Below are positions 1-5,737 of a stretch of DNA of 6,005 bases, in pieces. Location: contig JAUWCK010000073.1 in the NCBI GenBank assembly GCA_030609345.1, positions 1 to 6,005 on the forward strand, written 5' to 3'. The first letter of the stretch is position 1, and each line of letters starts with the position of its first letter. Below the pieces are notes generated by a model that searched no databases, had not been told where the DNA came from, and was given only the letters and a program-made list of their open reading frames with translations. A program made the position numbers and the translations under genes. The DNA comes from Methanosarcinales archaeon (lineage in GTDB: Archaea; Halobacteriota; Methanosarcinia; Methanosarcinales; Methanogasteraceae).

Positions 1-1425
1 CTGCTCGGATGCGAGATCCTCATACAATCGGTAGACGATGCTCACTGTGAGTAGAAGTCCGGTACCGCCTGCGCCGCCGACCGTCCCCAGCATCGATGCT
101 ACGAGCGTGAGCGCGCCGATCAATGCGCCGCCGATGATCGTCACCTTTGGCACGTACCGTTCCATGACCCGCTCAATGCTCTGCGGACTTCGCCTGAACC
201 CGGGAATCTGCATTCCGGACTGGAACACATTCTGCGCCACGTTCTTTGCGCCCATGCCGGTGGTCTCGATCCAGAAGAGAGCAAAGATGATGCCACCAAC
301 GATCAGCATCGTGGCATCACAGAAGACATGGAGTATGATCTGCCACAGTTCCGGTGCCGCCACTGCAAGAGCCGGTGATGAATAATTCGCCGCGACAAGC
401 GACGGGATCCAGTCGTGCGGGCTGTTGATCGGTGCGAGATAATACATGATCCCGCCAAGCGGTGTGGTTCCGCTGAATTCCCCGAGTATCGTGATCCCTT
501 TACCCGATAGCATCATACCGATCATCTGGATATTTGCCTGAAGCGCCCGCACAAGGATCATCGGAAGCACGCTTGCATATATGAGTTTTATCGGAAATCG
601 CCCTCTTGCACCACGAACCGCGCTATGCGCAAGCGGAATCTCTATCCTGGTACTCTCCACAAAGACGACGAAGAGGAAGATGACGATGGTTGTGACCAGC
701 GCAAGGATTCCTGTGTCGATCAGGATAGGGATCAGGTCTGTTGGCAGCAGTCCTTCGTGCACAAGATACACCCACCGTGGAAGCAGCCCGATCGGAATAA
801 GTTCACCTTTCAGTGGTATCCAGCTGAACAGTCCTGTGATGATCTGCTGGGAGACGCCGGCAACGATGAAGAGCCCCACACCTGATCCGATGCCCCACTT
901 GGAGATGATCTCGTCCATAAACAGGATCAGGACACCGCCAGCGCATATCTGGATTAAGAGCAGGAGCATGATTGTAGACGTGCTGACACCAAGATCCGCC
1001 GCAACGATGGTTGATGGTTCAATATATCCGCCGAGCACCTGCGGAAGTGCCGTGAATAGGATCATCGCGAAGACGAGTAGCTTCTGTGCGCCCTGGAATA
1101 ATGCCTGATCATGCGGATCGGACATGTCGAGATTTATGACCTTTGCACCAACAAGCAGTTGCAGGATGATCGAACCCGTAACGATCGGACCGATCCCGAG
1201 AAGCATCAGTGTTCCGCCCTGCCCTGCAAAGAACGCACGGTACATGTGGAACATATCGACCGATTCAGGCGACATGCCAAAGAGCGGGACGTTTGAGAGT
1301 GCGAAATATAAGGCGAGAATGCCTGCAGTCCATGCAAGCTTCTTCTTGAGGTGCACATGCCCCTCAGGGCTTGTGACCGCTGGCAATCTGGCAAGGATCG
1401 GTGCGATAGCTTCTCTGAAACTCAT
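1..1425 (-). CDS. secY: Preprotein translocase subunit SecY, C-terminus cut by window edge
   Basis: Channel-forming subunit of the Sec61/SecYE translocon in the cytoplasmic membrane, which passes unfolded secretory proteins across the membrane and inserts membrane proteins. Translating the minus strand from the ATG at 1425 gives 475 codons without a stop, running off the left edge. The N-terminus MSFREAIAPILARLPAV is typical of archaeal SecY. Other family marks are TM2 with LGIGPIVTGSIILQLLVG (about residues 76-94), WGIGSGVGLFIVAGVSQ (177-193), the basic cytosolic loop AVRGARGRFPIKLIYASVLP (269-288) before TM7, and the second large loop from MGAKNVAQNV to the RVMERYVPKV segment (391-428). About ten membrane spans are expected. 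The product stops at VSIVYRLYEDLASEQ, so probably only a short tail is missing. The ATG lies 22 bases after the rpl15 stop, with GGTG five bases upstream as the likely SD site. An in-frame GTG at 1443 is possible but would add six non-conserved residues. Probably an operon with rpl15. Confidence 0.97.
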   Translation of the reverse strand, partial: MSFREAIAPILARLPAVTSPEGHVHLKKKLAWTAGILALYFALSNVPLFGMSPESVDMFHMYRAFFAGQGGTLMLLGIGPIVTGSIILQLLVGAKVINLDMSDPHDQALFQGAQKLLVFAMILFTALPQVLGGYIEPSTIVAADLGVSTSTIMLLLLIQICAGGVLILFMDEIISKWGIGSGVGLFIVAGVSQQIITGLFSWIPLKGELIPIGLLPRWVYLVHEGLLPTDLIPILIDTGILALVTTIVIFLFVVFVESTRIEIPLAHSAVRGARGRFPIKLIYASVLPMILVRALQANIQMIGMMLSGKGITILGEFSGTTPLGGIMYYLAPINSPHDWIPSLVAANYSSPALAVAAPELWQIILHVFCDATMLIVGGIIFALFWIETTGMGAKNVAQNVFQSGMQIPGFRRSPQSIERVMERYVPKVTIIGGALIGALTLVASMLGTVGGAGGTGLLLTVSIVYRLYEDLASEQ

Positions 1426-1447
1426 TGCAACACCACTAACCACTTAA

Positions 1448-1867
1448 TTAAATATGAATCACTGTTCCGCCTGCGTTCTCGATCTTCGTGACCGCGTTCG
1501 CAGAAAACGCCGATGCGGATACTGCCAGCGCCCTGTTCACCCTGCCAGTGCCAAGAACCTTGTCGATACCGAGTATGTTAACATCGATATGCACCGCGCC
1601 ATCCTTCTCTTCGGCAAACCCTGCGCGCAGCAGTTGGGGTATCCTTGAATCGAGTTCGCACACGTTGATAGTGTTCGTGCTGACAATGATTTTTTGGGGG
1701 CGTGTGAACCCATGCTTACCATACGTATATCCGCGCAGCAGTGCTCGCGTCGCATGGTGCTTGCCTGCGCCACACTTGCCGCGTCCGCCCCGGTTTCCCG
1801 CACCCCGCCGGTTCTTGTGAGTACCTCCGCCACATGTGCGTGATCCTCGAAATTTCTTTGTATTCAT
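1448..1867 (-). CDS. rpl15: 50S ribosomal protein uL15 (archaeal/eukaryotic type)
   Basis: Large-subunit ribosomal protein uL15, homologous to eukaryotic L27a/L28; it binds 23S rRNA with a long extended N-terminus and a globular C-terminal domain. The 139-residue product has the usual archaeal length. It shows the Gly/Arg/Lys-rich tail [19 protein letters not shown] (13-31), then GKHGFTRP (50-57), then the globular signature beginning [18 protein letters not shown] (105-122) and ending in NAGGTV (131-136). The start is the only in-frame ATG after an in-frame TAA twelve bases upstream. A GGAG at 1879-1882 sits 11 bases upstream, slightly far but usable. The stop is TAA, 22 bases before secY, matching the conserved archaeal order rpl15-secY. 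Unusually, the gene upstream is rps3ae and not rpl30/rps5, and a TATA-like box at 1908-1914 suggests an independent promoter. Confidence 0.96.
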   Translation of the reverse strand: MNTKKFRGSRTCGGGTHKNRRGAGNRGGRGKCGAGKHHATRALLRGYTYGKHGFTRPQKIIVSTNTINVCELDSRIPQLLRAGFAEEKDGAVHIDVNILGIDKVLGTGRVNRALAVSASAFSANAVTKIENAGGTVIHI

Positions 1868-1907
1868 CCTTGCTTAATCTCCGTGTTTGTCAATTTGTGC
1901 ACAACGC

Positions 1908-1914
1908 TAATAAA
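1908..1914 (-). promoter_or_regulatory. Putative TATA box for rpl15-secY
   Basis: On the minus strand the sequence reads AAATTTATTAG, with the TTTATTA core at 1908-1914, inside the 94-base gap between rps3ae and rpl15. Its centre is about 26 bases from a predicted transcription start near 1885, which would give a leader of about 18 bases that still contains the GGAG SD site. A second A/T-rich candidate (TTTAATAC, near 1931-1938) fits less well. This is inferred from spacing and composition only; read-through from rps3ae is also possible. Confidence 0.5.
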
Positions 1915-1961
1915 TTTATGTAGATATTGGTATTAAACCTGTTCCTGAGATGCCGTATCTA

Positions 1962-2552
1962 TCATTTCCCTACGGGAGTGCCGGTAATCTCTGTTTTCAG
2001 AATTTCAACCCTGCGCATCGGATATATGGTTTTGATACTGCGGTAAACCTTTGCGGAAAGCTTTCCGTTCACGACCTCTTCGATTAACTTCTCGAAATCA
2101 AGTTTCCTTGCGCGATCGTAGATAAGTTCTTCCACACTCTTGCGTACCGCCTCGATCTGGCTTGTTTTTGCACGGTGCGTCGTGAAACAGGTTGGTTTTA
2201 TCCGCATCCGGTACCCATCTTTCGTATATACTTCCAGATTTGCATCGATGCGCGACGTCTGGCGCTTGATCAGCGATCCGATGTAATCGTTCGTCATCTG
2301 ATGCCCGGTGAATGATGTGCCTGCCGTATCTCCGCTCACATCAGTGATCTTGAAGTGTAGTTTGGTGTTCTGTTTCGAATAATCCTTGACCATATCGCCG
2401 ACCGTGACACTGAACGTCCGTCCGATCAGTTTCTCTGGCGCATCTGCTAACGTCTCGCCTATGACCGCCCTGCCAAACATCTCAGGAGATACGATCTGGT
2501 ACCATTTCTTTGTCTTCCAGCGATCGGTCTTTCTTACCGTTTTTCTTGCCAA
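1962..2552 (-). CDS. rps3ae: 30S ribosomal protein eS1 (S3Ae)
   Basis: Small-subunit ribosomal protein eS1 (S3Ae), found in archaea and eukaryotes and located on the platform near the mRNA exit. The 196-residue product has the usual archaeal length of about 200. Recognisable segments are the basic start MARKTVRKTDRWKTKKWYQI, then VSPEMFGRAVIGETLADAPE (21-40), the GR-F-V motif at 44-48, FTGHQMTNDYIGSLIKRQTS (81-100), CFTTHRAKTSQ (122-132) and the C-terminal RSIKTIYPMRRVEILKTE (171-188). The start codon is TTG at 2552-2550, supported by a perfect GGAGG seven bases upstream and by the fit of MARK... to the family. The stop is TGA. It is transcribed away from the CaCA exchanger gene and lies upstream of rpl15-secY, an unusual neighbour for eS1, which in many methanogens sits elsewhere. 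Confidence 0.96.
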   Translation of the reverse strand: MARKTVRKTDRWKTKKWYQIVSPEMFGRAVIGETLADAPEKLIGRTFSVTVGDMVKDYSKQNTKLHFKITDVSGDTAGTSFTGHQMTNDYIGSLIKRQTSRIDANLEVYTKDGYRMRIKPTCFTTHRAKTSQIEAVRKSVEELIYDRARKLDFEKLIEEVVNGKLSAKVYRSIKTIYPMRRVEILKTEITGTPVGK

Positions 2553-2559
2553 TGTTTTT

Positions 2560-2564
2560 CCTCC
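2560..2564 (-). promoter_or_regulatory. SD site fixing the TTG start of rps3ae
   Basis: The minus strand reads CCGGAGGAAAAACATTG. The GGAGG core is complementary to the CCUCC near the 3' end of archaeal 16S rRNA and lies seven bases from the TTG. This supports initiation at the non-ATG codon; the next in-frame Met is residue 25, inside conserved sequence. Confidence 0.85.
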
Positions 2565-2593
2565 GGATGATGGTTATGTTGCTACTTTAGTGA

Positions 2594-2600
2594 TTATAAA
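2594..2600. promoter_or_regulatory. Shared TATA-like core between divergent rps3ae and CaCA genes
   Basis: The 78-base gap between two divergent starts contains a single strong A/T core: TTATAAA on the plus strand and TTTATAA (within CTTTATAATC) on the minus strand. On the minus strand a start about 26 bases away falls near 2571, giving a 19-base rps3ae leader that contains the GGAGG. On the plus strand a start near 2623 gives a leader of about 8 bases, so the exchanger mRNA would be nearly leaderless. This agrees with the lack of an SD site before 2631. The positions are inferred from spacing rules for archaeal TBP/TFB promoters. Confidence 0.55.
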
Positions 2601-2630
2601 GATTATGTACTATGAAACCAATCCGGTCTT

Positions 2631-3560
2631 ATGCTGATGGAACTGCTGATCCTCATATCGTCCGCCGTTTTCCTGGCGTATTCGAGCGACTGGTTCACTG
2701 GCGGCGCATCAAGACTCGCAAAGGCAGTTGGAGTGTCAGAGTTCCTGATCGGGGTGACTGTGGTTGCGATCGGAACCTCGCTTCCCGAGATCGTCGTATC
2801 CGTGTACTCTGCCATCACAGGTAATCCCGAGCTTGCCGCCGGAAACGTAGTCGGAAGCAACATCACCAACGTCGCGCTGGTGCTTGGCGCGGCATGTATA
2901 ATCAGCCCCATCGTCATCGATCGCAGTATTTATCATGATGTGAAGATCCATGTCCTGATACTTGCAATAGTATCGTGCTACTTCTTATATGCCGGCAGGA
3001 TTGCACGTGTGGAAGGTCTGCTGCTTGTCATGATGTACGGGTGGTATATCTGGGACGGATACACCAGACACCGGTCGACACACCCGGTTCCTGAGATTCG
3101 CGGTAACAGAAAGGATCTTGTGCGGTCTCTCGGGCAGACCATTGCAGGGGGTCTTGGCGTGTTCGTGGCATGTAATTTCCTGGTGGACGCTGCCGTCGAT
3201 ATCGCATCAGAACTGGGACTCTCCACAACGGTCATCGGACTGACGCTGGTAGCACTCGGCACATCGCTTCCCGAACTTGCAGTATCGATCGCAGCCGCCC
3301 GGAAACGGTGGGGTAAGATGGTTCTTGGGAATGTTATCGGAAGCAACATCGCAAACATCCTGCTCGCTCTTGGGATCGGCGCGGGATTCCGCACCATTCC
3401 ACTGGAAGATGCAATCGTTGACAACGTCGTCCTGATGGTCTTCCTGGCGATGGCTATGGTGATCTTCGTGAGATATCGAGGCGTATTTGATAGGAGGGTC
3501 GGCATCCTGTTTATCATGGTCTACGTGGCATTCATTGCGATGATTTTTATGGCAGATTAG
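2631..3560 (+). CDS. Na+/Ca2+ exchanger family (CaCA) membrane protein
   Basis: Integral membrane cation antiporter of the CaCA superfamily (YrbG/NCX_Mj-like), probably exporting Ca2+ in exchange for Na+ or H+ across the cytoplasmic membrane. The 309-residue length matches the archaeal NCX_Mj type (about 300). The two inverted alpha-repeats are plain: GTSLPEIVVSV (48-58) with GNVVGSNITNVALVLG (71-86), and GTSLPELAVSI (210-220) with GNVIGSNIANILLALG (233-248). Glu53 and Glu215 are the expected cation ligands. Asn242 stands where NCX_Mj has Asp240. A hydrophilic loop near 143-165 separates the two five-helix halves. The start at 2631 is the first ATG after an in-frame TGA at 2613; Met3 (2637) is an alternative, and neither has a good SD site, so near-leaderless translation is likely. 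The stop is TAG. The gene is single, divergent from rps3ae and convergent with the ClC gene. The transported ion cannot be settled from sequence. Confidence 0.93.
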   Translation: MLMELLILISSAVFLAYSSDWFTGGASRLAKAVGVSEFLIGVTVVAIGTSLPEIVVSVYSAITGNPELAAGNVVGSNITNVALVLGAACIISPIVIDRSIYHDVKIHVLILAIVSCYFLYAGRIARVEGLLLVMMYGWYIWDGYTRHRSTHPVPEIRGNRKDLVRSLGQTIAGGLGVFVACNFLVDAAVDIASELGLSTTVIGLTLVALGTSLPELAVSIAAARKRWGKMVLGNVIGSNIANILLALGIGAGFRTIPLEDAIVDNVVLMVFLAMAMVIFVRYRGVFDRRVGILFIMVYVAFIAMIFMAD

Positions 3561-3570
3561 TTAGAATCGG

Positions 3571-3683
3571 CATCTGGCAGACTAATGTTTTGGTGGGGAC
3601 TACCTAAAGAGGCTTGATAGGCATCGTTTTTGGGCGGATCTTTGAAAGATGAGTTGATTGGTAGATTAATTTTTGGGATTCCC
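3571..3683 (+). repeat. Three degenerate ~42-base T/G-rich segments between convergent genes
   Basis: The 166-base gap between the exchanger stop and the ClC stop has three related segments ending in oligo-T followed by G: TGGCAGACTAATGTTTTGG (3575-3593), TTGATAGGCATCGTTTTTGG (3614-3633) and TGGTAGATTAATTTTTGGG (3659-3677). The first and third match at 15 of 19 positions and start exactly 84 bases apart; the middle one is at about half that spacing and needs a small gap to align. They could be a decayed tandem repeat or chance similarity in low-complexity sequence. Confidence 0.35.
3627..3674 (+). terminator. Oligo-T tracts downstream of the CaCA gene
   Basis: Two runs of five T on the plus strand (3627-3631 and 3670-3674) follow the exchanger stop, with a shorter T4 at 3588-3591. 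Archaeal RNA polymerase commonly terminates at T-rich stretches without needing a strong hairpin, so these are the likely 3' end region of the exchanger mRNA. The small inverted repeat ATCTTTGAAAGAT (3638-3650) lies between them. For the opposite (ClC) transcript I see only the short stem GGCG/CGCC (3700-3714) and the palindrome CCCTGCAGGG (3692-3701), with no T run. Confidence 0.4.
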
Positions 3684-3726
3684 TAATGCGTCCCTGCAGG
3701 GCGTTAACAGCGCCTTCCGCTACAGA

Positions 3727-5553
3727 TCACCGCAACTGCGCATGAAGCCGTATGATGTCAGACTTCGTCACTATGCCAAGTATCTTTGACTGGTCATCCG
3801 GATCGACCACCGGAAGTCTCCCGATGTCATTCAGCACAAGTTTGCGTAGTGCATCCTCAAGCGACTCATCAGGATATGTTACAGTAAGCGACATGGCGGC
3901 TGTCATTACCTGCTCAACGAGCACCGCTTCGCGATCCTCCGGAGGCACGCGTTCGGCATCCTTGAATGTCACGATGCCGACAAGCCGGTTATCATCGAGT
4001 ACAGGATACCCGATGTGCCCGTACTTGGTGATCAGGTTCAGCACGGTCTGGACGTTGTTTGACGGATGTGTCGGCATGATATCGACAGACATCGCATCGC
4101 TCACGGATGCGTTCTCAAGAATATCGATCGTCAGTTCCTCGCGGTGCGCTGGCGAATCCACCCTTGCAGGAACCTGCTTTTCATAGATCGTCCAGTTGCT
4201 TGTCACAAGGTACGCAATGGTCGAGGCAAACATCAGCGGCGGCAGCAGATTGTAGTTTCCAGTGAGTTCGGACACGATCACGATTGCCGCAATCGGAACG
4301 CGTGCGACTCCAGATAGGAGCGCTGCCATACCGATGAGAACGAACGATGTGGACTGCATATCACCGATGATCCCAGGGAAAAGAGCATGTGCCGCAATGC
4401 CGAATGCACCGCCAAGTGTAGCGCCGACTGCAAGTGTTGGTGCGAAGACGCCGCCGCTGCCGCCAGAACCAAGGGTGAATGAGGTGGCAAGGATCTTGGC
4501 TAAAACAAGCAGTATCAGAACCTCTACTGCCAGTTCCCCATCTATTGCAGACTGTATCGACTCATAACCACCTCCGAAGATACAGTAGCCGTATCCGCAG
4601 CTCTGGTGTACGGACAAAACGAGCAATCCAAGCAAAAGTCCGCCGATCATCGGCTTGAAATGGTTTTTTATCTTCCATTTTTTGAAGAGATCGCGTATTC
4701 CATGAAACGTCTTGATGTGGAGGATGCCCACAAGACCGCACAAGATGCCGAGTGTTGCATCGAATACAAGTTCAGTCGGGTGTGTGAATGTGTAATCCGG
4801 AGTCGTGAAGAGGGATCCCCATCCGAAGACCGAACAGAAGACCGAATACGCAATGATGGACGAGATGAATGCCGGAACAAGCGACTCGAATTCCGAGTCC
4901 CTTTTGTACAACACGCTGATTGCGAAGAGGGCGCCTCCGAGTGGCGCACGGAAGATGCTGCCGATCCCACCTGCTGCGCCGCACAACAGCATCAGCCTCC
5001 GTCCATTGTCGTCGAGTTTCAGTTTGTCTGCAAGATATGACCCAAAACCAGCACCGATCTGTGTGATAGGACCTTCCCTGCCCGCGCTCCCGCCGGTGCC
5101 GATGGTGATCGCAGAGGCGATTGTCTTGACGATTGGGATTCTGCCTCTGATCCGTCCCTGTTGCTGGTGGTACGAATCGATCACCGCATCAGTCCCCTCA
5201 CCAACCGCCTCTGGTGCATATCGATATGTTATAAGACCTGCAATAAGTCCGCCTATGGCTGGTATCGCCACAAGATACCATGTGTGCAGATCTGCAAGCG
5301 AGCCTGGTGGAATGACCGATGGCACCGATAGTAGTGGCTGTTCACAGCCTGTGGAGGTGCTATAACAATACCCGATACCTCCGAGTACATAGTGCGATAC
5401 GACCGATAACAGGCTGTAGAAGATTACCGCACTCGCGCCGGCAGCCAGTCCGATTAAGATGCTGTATGGAACCCAGTGCTCGATATACTCAAAATTTAAC
5501 TTCCGCAGGTGATCTCTGGCAACTACCGATGATATCTTCCTGCTATTCTTCAC
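3727..5553 (-). CDS. ClC-family chloride channel/transporter with CBS-domain pair
   Basis: Dimeric ClC-type anion transport protein of the cytoplasmic membrane with a regulatory cytosolic tail, 608 residues. The ClC domain spans about 25-460. The first motif, usually GSGIP, is GEGTD (118-122). GREGP (158-162) carries the gating glutamate Glu160. CGAAGGIGSIFRAPLGGALF (191-210) is a core helix region. GGVFAPTLAVG (367-377) is the third anion-binding motif, and Tyr457 in TIYEKQ may be the inner-gate tyrosine. Val214 occupies the place of the proton glutamate (Glu203 of E. coli ClC), which favours a channel or an atypical exchanger. The C-terminus holds two CBS domains (about 485-535 and 545-604; GYPVLDDNRLVGIVTFKDAE and GRLPVVDPDDQSKILGIVTK) that usually bind adenine nucleotides. 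The start is GTG, with GAGG seven bases upstream; the stop is TGA. It is monocistronic, downstream of mcrA on the same strand but separated from it by a terminator. Confidence 0.95.
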   Translation of the reverse strand: MKNSRKISSVVARDHLRKLNFEYIEHWVPYSILIGLAAGASAVIFYSLLSVVSHYVLGGIGYCYSTSTGCEQPLLSVPSVIPPGSLADLHTWYLVAIPAIGGLIAGLITYRYAPEAVGEGTDAVIDSYHQQQGRIRGRIPIVKTIASAITIGTGGSAGREGPITQIGAGFGSYLADKLKLDDNGRRLMLLCGAAGGIGSIFRAPLGGALFAISVLYKRDSEFESLVPAFISSIIAYSVFCSVFGWGSLFTTPDYTFTHPTELVFDATLGILCGLVGILHIKTFHGIRDLFKKWKIKNHFKPMIGGLLLGLLVLSVHQSCGYGYCIFGGGYESIQSAIDGELAVEVLILLVLAKILATSFTLGSGGSGGVFAPTLAVGATLGGAFGIAAHALFPGIIGDMQSTSFVLIGMAALLSGVARVPIAAIVIVSELTGNYNLLPPLMFASTIAYLVTSNWTIYEKQVPARVDSPAHREELTIDILENASVSDAMSVDIMPTHPSNNVQTVLNLITKYGHIGYPVLDDNRLVGIVTFKDAERVPPEDREAVLVEQVMTAAMSLTVTYPDESLEDALRKLVLNDIGRLPVVDPDDQSKILGIVTKSDIIRLHAQLR

Positions 5554-5560
5554 TGTGATT

Positions 5561-5564
5561 CCTC
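5561..5564 (-). promoter_or_regulatory. SD site supporting the GTG start of the ClC gene
   Basis: The minus strand reads TTGAGGAATCACAGTG. The GAGG lies seven bases before the GTG at 5553-5551, the same spacing as before the TTG of rps3ae. It supports initiation at this GTG. Confidence 0.75.
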
Positions 5565-5587
5565 AACTTATATGTTACGACTGTAAG

Positions 5588-5595
5588 ATATTTAA
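5588..5595 (-). promoter_or_regulatory. Putative TATA box for the ClC gene
   Basis: The minus strand reads CCTTAAATATCTTAC, with the TTAAATAT core at 5588-5595. A start about 26 bases downstream, near 5565, would leave a leader of about 12 bases that just includes the GAGG SD site. Together with the terminator behind mcrA it suggests that the ClC gene is transcribed separately from the mcr operon. This is inference from sequence and spacing. Confidence 0.5.
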
Positions 5596-5664
5596 GGAGG
5601 GGTGTGGCTTAAACGGCATGGTGCAGGAGAGATTCTGGTAAACGAGAGGAGAGCTGTGACATTA

Positions 5665-5695
5665 CGTATCCACAGACGATACGAGCTAACGCTCG
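5665..5695. other. Two overlapping small inverted repeats in the mcrA-ClC gap
   Basis: Within the 182-base gap are CGTATC/GATACG (5665-5670 and 5678-5683, seven-base loop) and CGAGC/GCTCG (5682-5686 and 5691-5695, four-base loop). They share bases 5682-5683, so the two stems cannot both form fully. No tRNA, C/D-box or other RNA family was recognised here. They could be part of the mcr 3' end or chance. Confidence 0.25.
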
Positions 5696-5701
5696 GTACA
5701 A

Positions 5702-5737
5702 GAAAAAAAAGAAAAAGGAAAGGCGACTATGTCGCCT
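5702..5737 (-). terminator. Hairpin plus T-tract terminator of the mcr operon
   Basis: On the minus strand a perfect seven-base inverted repeat, AGGCGAC-ATA-GTCGCCT (5721-5737), is followed at once by a T-rich tract with runs of T5 (5712-5716) and T8 (5703-5710). The hairpin overlaps the last two bases of the mcrA TAG stop codon. This resembles a bacterial intrinsic terminator, and the T tract alone is also the usual signal for archaeal termination. It lies where transcription of mcrBDCGA is expected to end. Confidence 0.8.

Noticed and set aside
581..1108. Open frame of 175 codons on the plus strand
   Set aside because: It lies wholly opposite secY, whose protein is unmistakable; the translation resembles no family I know, and this codon composition commonly leaves antisense frames open.
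1537..1833. Alternative frame of 98 codons on the minus strand
   Set aside because: Out-of-frame overlap with rpl15, which matches uL15 throughout.
2978..3517. Open frame of 179 codons on the minus strand
   Set aside because: Antisense shadow of the CaCA exchanger; low-complexity Ser/Thr/Arg composition.
3692..3714. Palindrome CCCTGCAGGG and stem GGCG/CGCC as a ClC terminator or protein-binding site
   Set aside because: The stems are short and no T run follows on the minus strand, so chance is as likely; mentioned only under the convergent gap.
4805..5365. Open frame of 186 codons on the plus strand, with others at 3752-4186 and 4606-5040
   Set aside because: All are antisense to the ClC gene, whose motifs run continuously through the whole region; no independent start signal or recognisable domain.
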